Assembly (NCBI RefSeq): GCF_015624505.1
Contig: NZ_CP061379.1
Span: forward strand, 496,001 to 560,000
From: Bradyrhizobium commune
GTDB taxonomy: Bacteria; Pseudomonadota; Alphaproteobacteria; Rhizobiales; Xanthobacteraceae
Direction of reading: 5' to 3'
Length of the DNA stretch: 64,000 nucleotides
The translations under genes and the position numbers were made by a program. Of this stretch, positions 49,956 to 58,567 are shown one piece after another. Within the stretch, counting starts at the first letter, position 1. Each line of letters opens with the position of its first letter. The notes under the pieces are model-generated. The model saw only the letters and a list, made by a program, of their open reading frames with translations, did not search any database and was not told the origin of the DNA.

Positions 49956-49975
49956 ATAGTTGCACGTGAGACTAT
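49956..49975 (+). promoter_or_regulatory. MarR-type operator ATAGTTGCACGTGAGACTAT
   Basis: This 20-bp imperfect palindrome has 8 of 10 base pairs matched, with outer arms ATAGT/ACTAT and CACGTG at the centre. It lies 43 bp before the hydroxylase ATG, between the divergent marR gene and the catabolic row. Confidence 0.6.
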
Positions 49976-50017
49976 CTAGCAGATCAGTTCTCCCCTGACC
50001 AGAGCCGAGGTTAGCGC

Positions 50018-51619
50018 ATGGCGCAGACCAAATCCCAGTTCGGCTACCGCCGCCACCCCGATCAGGACCGGCCCGGTCAAAGCCCGGCCGAGCATCCGGT
50101 CGTGGTCGTCGGTGCCGGCCCGGTCGGGCTGTCGCTGGCGATTGATCTTGCCCAGCGCGGCCAGCGCGTCGTCCTCCTGGATGATGCCGACCGCATCGGC
50201 GAGGGCTCGCGCGCGATCTGCTTCTCGAAACGCTCGCTGGAATATTGGGACCGGCTCGGCGTCGCCGACCGCATGGTCGACAAGGGCGTGGTGTGGAGCG
50301 TCGGCCGCATCTTTCACGGCGAACAGCAGCTCTACCAGTTCAACCTGCTGCCCGAGGACGGCCACAAGCGGCCGGCCTTCATCAACCTCCAACAATATTA
50401 CGCCGAAGCCTATCTCGTGGATCGCGTCGGCGACCTGCCTGATATCGAGCTGCGCTGGCGCAACAAGGTCACGGCGCTCGAGCAACGCAATGATGCCGTT
50501 GCGCTGACGATCGAGACGCCCGAGGGCGCCTATCGGCTGCACGCGCAATATGTCATCGCCTGCGACGGCGCGCGCTCCTCGCTGCGGCAGATGGTCGGTG
50601 CCGACTTCGCCGGCCAGGTGTTCGAGGACCAATTCCTGATCGCCGACGTCAAGATGACGGCCGAATTCCCAACCGAGCGCTGGTTCTGGTTCGATCCGCC
50701 GTTTCATGCGGGCCGTTCGGCGCTGCTGCACAAGCAGCCCGACAATGTCTGGCGCATCGATCTCCAGCTCGACCGCGACGCCGATCCCGTCGTCGAGAAG
50801 AAGCCGGAAAACGTGCGGCCGCGGATCGCGCGCATGCTCGGCCACGACAAGTTCGAGTTCGAGTGGATCTCGCTCTACAAGTTCCAGTGCCGGCGGATGG
50901 ATCGCTTTCTCCACGGCCGCGTGATTTTTGCCGGCGATTCCGCGCATCAGGTCTCGCCCTTCGGCGCGCGCGGCGCCAATTCCGGACTCGAGGACGCGGA
51001 AAACCTCTCCTGGAAGCTCGATCGCGTGTTGCGTGGCACTTCGCCTGCGCGCCTGCTCGACAGCTATCACGTCGAGCGCAGCATGGCGGCCGACGAGAAC
51101 ATCCGCGAATCGACCCGTTCAACCGATTTCATGGCGCCGAACTCGCACCAGGAAGCGCGGCTGCGCAAGGCGGTGCTGTCGCTGGCGAAGGACACCGAGT
51201 TCGGCAAGCGGATGGTCAATGGCGGCCGGCTCTCGGTGCCGTGCAGCTATGATTCGCCGCTGTCATCGCGCGACGCGGATGCGTGGCGCGATGGACCGTT
51301 GCCGGGCTGTTCCATGCTCGACGCGCCCGTTGGCGCGCAGGGTTATCTGACGGATGCGTTCCGCAAAGGTGGAACGGACTTCACCTTGCTGTTGTTCAAC
51401 AATGGCGCGGCGATCGATGCGCCCGATAGTCTCAGGGAGATTCGTATTGGCGGCGAGGGCGGACTTGCCGATCCCTCAGGCCTCGTCGCCAAGCGCTATG
51501 ACGCCGAGCCGGGTGCTGCCTATCTCCTCAGGCCCGATGGTTATGTCGCCGCGCGCTTCCGTCATCCGACGCGCGAGGCCATATCCGCGGCACTGTCGCG
51601 CGCCGCAGGCTTGAATTGA
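50018..51619 (+). CDS. FAD-dependent aromatic hydroxylase (class A flavoprotein monooxygenase)
   Basis: The 533-residue enzyme has the Rossmann GXGXXG motif in VVVVGAGPVGLSLAIDLAQRG, a DG motif in YVIACDGARSSLR and the GD motif VIFAGDSAHQVSPFGARGAN. It therefore uses FAD and NAD(P)H to hydroxylate a phenolic ring, as MhpA/PHBH relatives do. In this position it could make homogentisate or gentisate-type intermediates from hydroxyphenyl acids. The exact substrate is not evident. It is the first gene of the row ending with fahA. The 8-bp gap to the DUF2783 start implies co-translation. Confidence 0.88.
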   Translation: MAQTKSQFGYRRHPDQDRPGQSPAEHPVVVVGAGPVGLSLAIDLAQRGQRVVLLDDADRIGEGSRAICFSKRSLEYWDRLGVADRMVDKGVVWSVGRIFHGEQQLYQFNLLPEDGHKRPAFINLQQYYAEAYLVDRVGDLPDIELRWRNKVTALEQRNDAVALTIETPEGAYRLHAQYVIACDGARSSLRQMVGADFAGQVFEDQFLIADVKMTAEFPTERWFWFDPPFHAGRSALLHKQPDNVWRIDLQLDRDADPVVEKKPENVRPRIARMLGHDKFEFEWISLYKFQCRRMDRFLHGRVIFAGDSAHQVSPFGARGANSGLEDAENLSWKLDRVLRGTSPARLLDSYHVERSMAADENIRESTRSTDFMAPNSHQEARLRKAVLSLAKDTEFGKRMVNGGRLSVPCSYDSPLSSRDADAWRDGPLPGCSMLDAPVGAQGYLTDAFRKGGTDFTLLLFNNGAAIDAPDSLREIRIGGEGGLADPSGLVAKRYDAEPGAAYLLRPDGYVAARFRHPTREAISAALSRAAGLN

Positions 51620-51627
51620 GGTTTCGC

Positions 51628-51849
51628 ATGCCGCTTTCAACCAGTTCGAACTTCGCGCGGCCGGACGATGCGTTTCGCGCCATTGTCGAGGCGCATCGCG
51701 GCCTGACCGACGAGCAGAGCGCCGATTTCGACGCAGCGTTGGTCCTGATCTTTGCCAACCATATCGGCGACATCGACGTGCTGCGGGAAGCGATCGTGCT
51801 GGCGAAGCGGCGCATGATCGACAGCCAGCAGCAACAGCAACAACAATAA
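51628..51849 (+). CDS. DUF2783 protein with C-terminal polyglutamine
   Basis: The 73-residue protein MPLSTSSNFARPDDAFRAIV... matches the small DUF2783 proteins that accompany such hydroxylases. It ends in seven consecutive glutamines encoded by a CAG/CAA tract, which may vary in length between strains. ATG 51628 follows GAGG at good spacing, and the gene starts nine bases after the hydroxylase stop. Its function is unknown. It may help or bind the neighbouring oxygenase. Confidence 0.8.
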   Translation: MPLSTSSNFARPDDAFRAIVEAHRGLTDEQSADFDAALVLIFANHIGDIDVLREAIVLAKRRMIDSQQQQQQQ

Positions 51850-51873
51850 CCTGGTGAATTTAAGGAAAAACTG

Positions 51874-52830
51874 ATGGCGAAGAACTTCGCATCCACCGGC
51901 GATCTCTCAGAGAAGACAATCACCTTCTCCGAGATCGGCCCCGATCTCTATGCCTTCACCGCCGAAGGCGATCCGAACACGGCCATCATCGTCGGCGACG
52001 ACGGCTGCCTGGTGTTCGACGCGCAGTCGACACCCGCGATGGCCAACAAGGTGATCGAGCGCGTCCGCACCGTCACCGACAAGCCGATCAAATATGTCGT
52101 GCTGTCGCATTATCACGCCGTGCGCGTGCTGGGTGCCTCCGCCTACAAGGCGCAAGGCATCGTTGCCTCGCAGGAGACGTATCGCCTGATCGAGGAGCGC
52201 GGCCAGCAGGATTGGGATTCCGAATATGGACGCTTTCCACGCCTGTTCCAGGACGCGCAAAGCATTCCCGGCCTGACCTGGCCGACGCTCACCTTCGAAG
52301 GCGAGATGTCGATCTATCTCGGCAAGCGTGAGGTGCGGCTGATGCAGTTAGGGGCTGGCCACACCTCCGGCGACATCGTCGCCTGGGTGCCGGATGCCGA
52401 AGTCATGTTCTCCGGCGATCTCATCGAATATCACTCGGCCTGCTATTGTGGTGACGCGCATTTGCGCGAATGGCCGCTGACGCTGAACGAGATCCGCAAC
52501 TTCAATCCCAAGGCGATCGCGCCGGGCCGCGGCGATGCGCTGAAGGGCACTGCCACCGTGCGCGAAGCCATCGCGATGACGCGCGACTTCGTCACCTCGC
52601 TCTATGGTGCGGCCGAAATCTCGGTTGCCAAGGGACGCACGCTGAAGGAATCGATGGCCGCGACGCGCGAGGTGATGGATCCGAAATTCCACAGCTTCGC
52701 CATCTACGAGCACTGCCTGCCGTTCAACGTGTCGCGCGCCTATGACGAGGCGTCGGGGATCGACGATCCCGTAATCTGGACCGACAAGCGCGACCAGGAG
52801 ATGTGGGCGAACTTGCAAGGAGGAGGATAG
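51874..52830 (+). CDS. Metallo-beta-lactamase-fold protein with altered metal motif
   Basis: The 318-residue metallo-beta-lactamase-fold protein has HYHAVR (residues 79-84) where active family members have HxHxDH. The Asp and second His of metal site 2 are replaced by Val and Arg. Other ligands remain: H163 in GAGHTSGD and D182 in [10 protein letters not shown]. It may bind one metal, or have changed chemistry. AAGGAAAAACTG gives a good ribosome site at the ATG. It sits 24 bp after the DUF2783 gene and 2 bp before hmgA, so a role in homogentisate metabolism is likely but unknown. Confidence 0.85.
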   Translation: MAKNFASTGDLSEKTITFSEIGPDLYAFTAEGDPNTAIIVGDDGCLVFDAQSTPAMANKVIERVRTVTDKPIKYVVLSHYHAVRVLGASAYKAQGIVASQETYRLIEERGQQDWDSEYGRFPRLFQDAQSIPGLTWPTLTFEGEMSIYLGKREVRLMQLGAGHTSGDIVAWVPDAEVMFSGDLIEYHSACYCGDAHLREWPLTLNEIRNFNPKAIAPGRGDALKGTATVREAIAMTRDFVTSLYGAAEISVAKGRTLKESMAATREVMDPKFHSFAIYEHCLPFNVSRAYDEASGIDDPVIWTDKRDQEMWANLQGGG

Positions 52831-52832
52831 TC

Positions 52833-54179
52833 ATGAACATCAATACCTCGCCTGATCAGATCATTCGCAGTTCGGCGCAGGTCACGCCGGGCTACATGTC
52901 CGGCTTCGGCAACAGCTTTGAGACCGAGGCGCTGCCGGGCGCGCTGCCGATCGGCCGCAACTCGCCGCAGCGTTGCGCCTATGGGCTTTATGCCGAGCAG
53001 CTCTCCGGCTCGCCCTTCACCGCGCCGCGCGGCACCAACGAGCGCTCCTGGCTTTATCGCATCCGTCCCTCCGTGAAACATTCCGGCCGCTTCGAGAAGG
53101 CCGATGCCGGGCTGTGGCGCTCCGCGCCCTGCCATGAATACGATCTGCCGATCGCGCAGCTGCGCTGGGATCCGACGCCGCTGCCAAAGGAGGAAGTCAC
53201 CTTCCTCCAGGGCGTGCAGACCATGACGACGGCTGGCGACGTCAACACGCAGGCCGGCATGGCCGCGCATGTCTATCTCATCACCACATCGATGGTGGAC
53301 CAGCATTTCTACAACGCCGACGGCGAGCTGCTGTTCGTGCTTCAGCAGGGCAATCTTCGCCTCGTCACCGAGTTCGGCCGTATCGATGCCGAGCCCGGCG
53401 AGATCGTGGTGATTCCGCGCGGCGTGAAGTTTCGCGTCGAGATTCCGAACGGGCCGGCGCGCGGCTATCTCTGCGAAAATTACGGCGGCGCCTTCACACT
53501 GCCGGAGCGCGGCCCGATCGGCGCCAATTGTCTGGCCAATGCGCGCGATTTCCTCACGCCAGTCGCGCATTACGAGGACAAGGACACGCCGACCGAGCTG
53601 TTCGTGAAATGGGGCGGCTCGCTGTTCAAGACGACATTGCCGCATTCGCCGGTCGACGTCGTCGCCTGGCACGGCAACTACGCGCCCTACAAATACGACC
53701 TCCGCGCCTTCTCGCCGGTCGGTGCGATCGCCTTCGATCATCCCGATCCCTCGATCTTCACGGTGCTGACCTCGCCGTCGGAGACGGCGGGGACCGCGAA
53801 TATCGACTTCGTCATCTTCCCGGAGCGCTGGATGGTGGCCGACAACACATTCCGTCCGCCCTGGTATCACATGAACATCATGAGCGAGTTCATGGGCCTG
53901 ATCTACGGCGTCTACGATGCCAAGCCGCAGGGCTTTGTCCCGGGTGGCATCTCGCTGCACAACTGCATGCTGCCGCACGGCCCCGATCGCGACGCCTTCA
54001 ATCACGCCAGCAATGGCGAGCTGAAGCCGGTGAAGCTGACCGGAACCATGGCCTTCATGTTCGAGACCCGCTACCCGCAGCGTGTGACATCGCATGCCGC
54101 GAACGCGTCAACGCTGCAAGACGACTACGCCGATTGCTGGAAGGGTCTCGAGAAGCGCTTCGATCCGAACCGGCCGTGA
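52833..54179 (+). CDS. hmgA: Homogentisate 1,2-dioxygenase
   Basis: The 448-residue enzyme has the characteristic start [22 protein letters not shown]-type fold and the iron-binding C-terminal region ([20 protein letters not shown], then [10 protein letters not shown]). It opens the ring of homogentisate to maleylacetoacetate, the central step of tyrosine and phenylalanine breakdown. The ATG follows AAGGAGGAGG, among the strongest ribosome sites in the window. It is followed by fahA after a dispersed repeat. Confidence 0.96.
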   Translation: MNINTSPDQIIRSSAQVTPGYMSGFGNSFETEALPGALPIGRNSPQRCAYGLYAEQLSGSPFTAPRGTNERSWLYRIRPSVKHSGRFEKADAGLWRSAPCHEYDLPIAQLRWDPTPLPKEEVTFLQGVQTMTTAGDVNTQAGMAAHVYLITTSMVDQHFYNADGELLFVLQQGNLRLVTEFGRIDAEPGEIVVIPRGVKFRVEIPNGPARGYLCENYGGAFTLPERGPIGANCLANARDFLTPVAHYEDKDTPTELFVKWGGSLFKTTLPHSPVDVVAWHGNYAPYKYDLRAFSPVGAIAFDHPDPSIFTVLTSPSETAGTANIDFVIFPERWMVADNTFRPPWYHMNIMSEFMGLIYGVYDAKPQGFVPGGISLHNCMLPHGPDRDAFNHASNGELKPVKLTGTMAFMFETRYPQRVTSHAANASTLQDDYADCWKGLEKRFDPNRP

Positions 54180-54187
54180 CGTTCTTC

Positions 54188-54336
54188 CCCTCTCCCCTTG
54201 TGGGAGAGGGTGGCTCGCCGCGTAGCGGCGAGACGGGTGAGGGGTTCTCTCCGCGGGTGAGCCTCTCGCATTCGAATACGCAGATAGAACCCCTCATCCG
54301 GCGCTTCGCGCCACCTTCTCCCGCAAGAGGAGAAGG
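54188..54336. repeat. 149-bp dispersed palindromic repeat, copy B
   Basis: This is the second copy of the element at 3605-3752, with the same order of blocks (CCCTCTCCCCTTGTGGGAGA, CGCCGCGTAGCGGCGA, CATCCGGCGCTTCGCG, CTTCTCCCGC) and a divergent middle. It lies between hmgA and fahA, nine bases after the hmgA stop and about 20 before the fahA GTG. It may therefore affect fahA expression from the shared transcript. Confidence 0.85.
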
Positions 54337-54356
54337 AAGAAAGGACCGGGCCAAAC

Positions 54357-55631
54357 GTGTCAACGCACCCCAGCGACCCCAGCCTCCGCTCCTTCATCGA
54401 CGTCGATCCCGCCTCCGACTTCCCGATCCAGAACCTGCCTTATGGCGTGTTCTCGACCGCGGCCAATCCGACGCCGCGCGTTGGCGTTGCCATCGCCAAT
54501 TACGTGCTAGACCTCTGGGAGCTCGAGCAGGACTCTCGCCTCGATGTCGGCCCGCTCGGCGTGTTCTCCGGCGCCTCGCTCAATCCGTTCATGGCGCTTG
54601 GGCCAAAAGTGTGGACCAGGACACGTGCGCGGATCAGCGAGCTGTTGCGCCATGATCATCCCGAGCTGCGCGATAATGAGGAACTGCGCACGCAAGCGCT
54701 GGTGCCGATGGGCGAGGCCAAACTGCATCTGCCGTTCGCGGTCTCCGGCTACACCGATTTTTATTCGTCCAGGGAGCACGCCACCAATGTCGGCGTGATG
54801 TTCCGCGGCAAGGACAACGCGCTGCAGCCGAACTGGCTCTACATGCCGATCGGCTATAACGGCCGCGCCTCGACTGTGGTGGTCTCGGGGACCAAGGTGA
54901 AGCGCCCGCGCGGGCAGTTGAAGCCGCCGTCGGTCGACGTGCCGAGCTTCGAGCCGTGCAAGCGGCTCGATTTCGAGCTGGAGATGGGCGTCGTGGTCGG
55001 TCAGCCTTCGCCCATGGGCGGTATGCTCACGGAGCAACAGGCCGAGAAGATGATCTTCGGCTTCGTGCTGCTCAACGACTGGAGCGCGCGCGATATCCAG
55101 CAATGGGAATATGTGCCGCTCGGCCCGTTCCTCGCAAAAGCGTTTGCGACCTCGATCAGCCCGTGGGTGGTGACGCGCGAGGCACTGGAGCCGTTCCGGC
55201 TCAACGGGCCGGAGCAGGAGCCCGCGCCACTCGATTATCTCAAGCAGGCGAAGCCGCAGAACTACGGCGTCGAGCTCGACGTCTCCTTGCGCGCGGCCGG
55301 CGCGAATGCGCCAACGAGCATCAGCCGCACCAATTTCAAATACCTGTACTGGTCCTCGGTGCAGCAGCTGATGCACCACGCCTCCTCCGGCTGCGCCATG
55401 AATGTCGGCGATTTGCTGGGGTCTGGCACCATCTCCGGCCCGGAGAAGAACCAGCGCGGCAGTCTCCTGGAGATCAGCTGGAATGGCACCGAACCGGTCG
55501 AGTTGCCCGGTGGCGTCAGGCGCTCGTTCCTGGAAGACGGCGACAGCCTCGTCATGCGCGGCTGGTGCCAGGGCAACGGCTATCGTATCGGGTTTGGTGA
55601 GGTCGAAGGGACGATCTTGGCGGCGGAGTAG
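54357..55631 (+). CDS. fahA: Fumarylacetoacetase
   Basis: The 424-residue enzyme has the FAH N-terminal domain and the catalytic C-terminal fold: FELEMGVVVGQPS, IFGFVLLNDWSARDIQQWEY, PLGPFLAKAFATSISPWVV and GSGTISGPEKNQRGSLLEIS. It splits fumarylacetoacetate into fumarate and acetoacetate, the last step of homogentisate breakdown. The GTG start lies within reach of AAGGA at the edge of the dispersed repeat. The intermediate maleylacetoacetate isomerase gene is not in this window. Confidence 0.95.
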   Translation: MSTHPSDPSLRSFIDVDPASDFPIQNLPYGVFSTAANPTPRVGVAIANYVLDLWELEQDSRLDVGPLGVFSGASLNPFMALGPKVWTRTRARISELLRHDHPELRDNEELRTQALVPMGEAKLHLPFAVSGYTDFYSSREHATNVGVMFRGKDNALQPNWLYMPIGYNGRASTVVVSGTKVKRPRGQLKPPSVDVPSFEPCKRLDFELEMGVVVGQPSPMGGMLTEQQAEKMIFGFVLLNDWSARDIQQWEYVPLGPFLAKAFATSISPWVVTREALEPFRLNGPEQEPAPLDYLKQAKPQNYGVELDVSLRAAGANAPTSISRTNFKYLYWSSVQQLMHHASSGCAMNVGDLLGSGTISGPEKNQRGSLLEISWNGTEPVELPGGVRRSFLEDGDSLVMRGWCQGNGYRIGFGEVEGTILAAE

Positions 55632-55653
55632 GCTCCGCCATCGCCACGTCCTC

Positions 55654-55740
55654 CGTCATTGCGAGCGCGGCGAAGCAATCCAGAATCTTTCTGCGGAGGG
55701 ATTCTGGATTGCTTCGTCGCAAGAGCTCCTCGCAATGACG
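55654..55740. repeat. 87-bp palindromic repeat (CGTCATTGCGAGC type)
   Basis: It begins CGTCATTGCGAGCGCGGCGA and ends CTCCTCGCAATGACG, with CAATCCAGAATC mirrored by GATTCTGGATTG. The whole element can fold into one long stem. This is a well-known intergenic repeat family of Bradyrhizobium/Rhodopseudomonas-type genomes. It lies between the convergent fahA and DUF1272 genes, probably acting as a two-way terminator. Confidence 0.85.
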
Positions 55741-55751
55741 TCGGAGAGACT

Positions 55752-56063
55752 TCAACGCTTCTCCGGCGGCACGTCGCGGATTCTCGCGCAATGCGCCGCA
55801 ACGTCCTCCAGGCTGTACTTCAGATGCACCCGCTTGTCCGACGGCACTTGCCTGGTCGTGCACACGCCCGGCCGCCATTCCTGTGTGGGACGGATCGGAC
55901 GCGGCGCAAAGCCGCCGCCGCAGTTTGGGCAGACGTTGGACAGCTTCGTCTCGACGCAGTCCGCGCAGAACGTGCATTCATAGGAGCAGATCCGCGCATC
56001 CGTTGCGTCAGGCGGCAGGTCGCGGTCGCAATATTCGCAGTTCGGTCGCAGCTGGAGGGCCAT
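55752..56063 (-). CDS. DUF1272 zinc-ribbon-like protein
   Basis: The 103-residue protein starts MALQLRPNCEYCDRDLPPDA. It has paired cysteines (NCEYC, YECTFCADC, NVCPNCGGGF) forming at least two zinc-binding knuckles, then an Arg/Pro-rich tail. This is the DUF1272 family. The molecular role is unknown, with protein or nucleic-acid interaction likely. The start has GGAGA seven bases upstream. Confidence 0.85.
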   Translation of the reverse strand: MALQLRPNCEYCDRDLPPDATDARICSYECTFCADCVETKLSNVCPNCGGGFAPRPIRPTQEWRPGVCTTRQVPSDKRVHLKYSLEDVAAHCARIRDVPPEKR

Positions 56064-56136
56064 GGCTCGATCTCCCGGATTGGTGCAAATCATCGCAGGC
56101 GGCGCGCGAAGCGCGAATGCCGTAGTTCCCTCGATT

Positions 56137-56631
56137 TCAGCCAGGCTTCAAATCTTTCAGCGGCAGCTTTGAGCTTTCCTTCAACCGGTCGAGCACGATC
56201 GAGGAGCGCACATGCGCCACGCTCTGGTGCGGCATCAAGACGTCGTTGACGAGGTTGGAGAGGCCTTTGAGATCGCGCAGCACGGCCTTCAGTACGTAAT
56301 CGGCATCGCCCGTCAGCGAATAGGCTTCCTGGATCTCGTCAATGCGGTTGACCAGCGTCCGAAACCGCTTGGAATTGTCCGGTGAATGGGTGGCGAGCCC
56401 GACCTGGATGAAGGCGATCACGCCGAAGCCGAGCGCCTCGCTGGAGAGATCGGCGTGATAGCCTGCTATCACCTTCTCCTCCTCCAGCCGCATCCGCCGG
56501 CGCGAGCATTGCGATGCCGACAGGCCTGCGATCTCGGCGAGCTCCTGGTTGGTGAGGCGGCCGTCGTCCTGGAGCGCGCCCAGAATCTTGAGGTCGAAAG
56601 CGTCAATCGGAATCATGCGTGTTTTATCCAT
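56137..56631 (-). CDS. Lrp/AsnC family regulator, probably of hppD
   Basis: The 164-residue protein has an N-terminal helix-turn-helix (DLKILGALQDDGRLTNQELA, GLSASQCSRRRMRLEEEKVI) and a C-terminal RAM/AsnC ligand-binding domain (EIQEAYSLTGDADYVLKAVL). It is divergent from hppD, with a palindrome in the gap. Lrp-type regulators often sense an amino acid, so tyrosine or phenylalanine is an obvious candidate, but this is inferred. The start could be 56631 (MDKTR) or 56616 (MIPID). Neither has a strong ribosome site. Confidence 0.9.
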   Translation of the reverse strand: MDKTRMIPIDAFDLKILGALQDDGRLTNQELAEIAGLSASQCSRRRMRLEEEKVIAGYHADLSSEALGFGVIAFIQVGLATHSPDNSKRFRTLVNRIDEIQEAYSLTGDADYVLKAVLRDLKGLSNLVNDVLMPHQSVAHVRSSIVLDRLKESSKLPLKDLKPG

Positions 56632-56634
56632 TTG

Positions 56635-56651
56635 ATGCACGGATCGTGCAT
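56635..56651 (+). promoter_or_regulatory. Operator ATGCACG-GAT-CGTGCAT in the lrp-hppD gap
   Basis: A perfect inverted repeat with 7-bp arms and a 3-bp centre lies directly before the regulator start and about 85 bp before hppD. It is suited to binding an Lrp/AsnC dimer that controls both genes. Confidence 0.6.
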
Positions 56652-56736
56652 ATGATAGCCAAAAGACGTCTCGTTTGCACGCCTCTTGCGCGCGCCGTGA
56701 AGGATAGTTCTCCCAGCAGCCATTTGGGAGAACTCC

Positions 56737-57858
56737 ATGGGTCCGTTTCCGCACGATGCACCGCCGGCCACCATCAGTGCCGACAATCCGATGGGCACCG
56801 ACGGCTTCGAGTTCGTCGAATATGCCCATCCCAATCCGCAAGAGCTGCACGCGCTGTTCAGGCTGATGGGCTACGCGCCGGTCGCGCGCCACAAGACCAA
56901 GAAGATCACGGCCTATCGCCAGGGCGACATCAACTACCTTCTCAACGAGGAGCCCGGCACCCACGGTTACGATTTCGTCGCTGCGCACGGCCCCTGCGCG
57001 CCATCGATGGCTTTTCGCGTGGTCGATGCCAAGGCCGCCTATGACCGGGCGATTGCGCTCGGCGCGGAGCCTGCCGATGTGTCGTCCGCGCAGAAGACGC
57101 TCGATGTGCCCGCGATCAAGGGTATCGGCGGCAGCCTTCTGTATCTGGTCGATCGCTACGGCGCCAAGGGCTCGGCCTATGATGCCGAGTTCGAGTGGTT
57201 AGGGGCGCGCGATCCACGGCCGGCCGGTGCCGGCCTGTTCTATCTCGACCACCTCACCCACAACGTCCATCGCGGCCGCATGGATGTCTGGACCGGCTTC
57301 TACGAGAAGCTGTTCAACTTCCGCCAGATCCGCTTTTTCGACATCGAGGGCCGCGCTTCTGGCCTGTTCTCGCGTGCGCTGACGAGCCCCGACGGCAAGA
57401 TCCGGATCCCGATCAACGAGGACGCCGGCGATTCCGGCCAGATCGAGGAATATCTGAAGATCTATCGCGGCGAGGGCATCCAGCACATCGCCTGTGGCTG
57501 CCGCGATATCTACCGCGCCATCGAGGAGCTCCGCACAGCGGGTCTGCCCTTCATGCCGCCACCGCCCGACACTTATTTCGAGAAGGTCGATACCCGCCTG
57601 CCCCGGCACGGCGAGGACATTACGCGACTCCAGAAGAACGGCATCCTGATCGACGGCGAGGGTGTCGTCGCCGGCGGCCAGACCAAGGTGTTGCTCCAGA
57701 TTTTCTCGGCCAATGCGATCGGCCCGATCTTCTTCGAGTTCATCGAGCGCAAGGGCGACGATGGATTCGGTGAGGGCAACTTCAAGGCGCTGTTCGAATC
57801 GATCGAGGAAGACCAGATCCGGCGTGGCGTGCTGAAGGTTGAGCACGGTACGGCGTAG
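56737..57858 (+). CDS. hppD: 4-hydroxyphenylpyruvate dioxygenase
   Basis: The 373-residue enzyme of the vicinal-oxygen-chelate fold has iron ligands H172 (YLDHLTHNV), H250 (GIQHIACG) and E334 (IFFEFIERKG). It turns 4-hydroxyphenylpyruvate, made from tyrosine, into homogentisate, feeding HmgA and FahA encoded 2-4 kb to the left. GGGAGAACTCC before the ATG gives the ribosome site. It forms a separate unit from hmgA/fahA, controlled by the divergent Lrp-type gene. Confidence 0.96.
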   Translation: MGPFPHDAPPATISADNPMGTDGFEFVEYAHPNPQELHALFRLMGYAPVARHKTKKITAYRQGDINYLLNEEPGTHGYDFVAAHGPCAPSMAFRVVDAKAAYDRAIALGAEPADVSSAQKTLDVPAIKGIGGSLLYLVDRYGAKGSAYDAEFEWLGARDPRPAGAGLFYLDHLTHNVHRGRMDVWTGFYEKLFNFRQIRFFDIEGRASGLFSRALTSPDGKIRIPINEDAGDSGQIEEYLKIYRGEGIQHIACGCRDIYRAIEELRTAGLPFMPPPPDTYFEKVDTRLPRHGEDITRLQKNGILIDGEGVVAGGQTKVLLQIFSANAIGPIFFEFIERKGDDGFGEGNFKALFESIEEDQIRRGVLKVEHGTA

Positions 57859-58010
57859 GCCGATCGCCAGGTACTGCCATATCAAACAAGCCTGAGGCCC
57901 CGGACAAGCGAAGGCGCACATCCAGGGCTTCCCAAACCACAGCAAGGAATTGCCGCGCGACCCGCATCAGCGGGCGCTCGGTGAGGTGCGCGCAATCGAA
58001 AGGATCGAAA

Positions 58011-58466
58011 ATGACTCGCGTGACGACTATGGTGATCGCTGCTCTCGTTCTCGCAGGAAGTGGTTCACTGGCCAAGGCACAGGAAACGCCCGCAGAAGCG
58101 CAGAACAAGCAGATCGTTCTGGAGTTCTACGAAAAGGCACTCAACGGCAAGAACCCCGAGGCGGCGGCCTCATATTTCGGCTCGCACTACACTCAGCACA
58201 ATCCGCTGGTTGCCGATGGCGCAGAGGGCTTCCGCAAGTTCGTCGAGTTTCTCCGGCAGAAATATCCTGAGGCACATTCGGAAGCAAAGCGCGTGTTCGC
58301 TGACGGAGATTACGTCATCATCCATTCGCACGCGGTTCAAGAGCCGGGGACCAAGGGGGCAGCCATCATCGATATATTCAGGCTGGAGAACAAGAAGATC
58401 GTAGAGCACTGGGACGTCATTCAGCCTCTTCCTGAAACGGCTTCAAACAGCAACGGAATGTTTTGA
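58011..58466 (+). CDS. Secreted SnoaL/NTF2-like protein
   Basis: The 151-residue product has a signal peptide (VIAALVLAGSGSLAKAQ) and a SnoaL-like cone-barrel domain (KQIVLEFYEKALNGKNPEAA, HYTQHNPLVADG, DGDYVIIHSHAV, IIDIFRLENKKIVEHWDVIQ). Such proteins can be small hydrolases, isomerases or binding proteins. The export and the conserved H-N pair do not settle which. AAAGGATCGAAA gives a good ribosome site. It is followed by a strong hairpin. Confidence 0.85.
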   Translation: MTRVTTMVIAALVLAGSGSLAKAQETPAEAQNKQIVLEFYEKALNGKNPEAAASYFGSHYTQHNPLVADGAEGFRKFVEFLRQKYPEAHSEAKRVFADGDYVIIHSHAVQEPGTKGAAIIDIFRLENKKIVEHWDVIQPLPETASNSNGMF

Positions 58467-58509
58467 GATACGGTACCGCAGCGTCTGAAGGCGCGGCGAC
58501 GTTCATGCA

Positions 58510-58540
58510 GTGGAAGCGCGACGTTGTGCCGCGCTTCCAC
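58510..58540 (+). terminator. Long perfect hairpin between the SnoaL-like and MFS genes
   Basis: GTGGAAGCGCG (58510-58520) and CGCGCTTCCAC (58530-58540) form an 11-bp perfect stem with a 9-nt loop, followed by an A-rich rather than T-rich stretch. It is most likely a terminator or RNA-processing element for the upstream gene, or a leader structure of the transporter mRNA, whose ATG lies 28 bp further on. Confidence 0.55.
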
Positions 58541-58567
58541 AGAACCAAAAAAACCATGGAGGGAATG

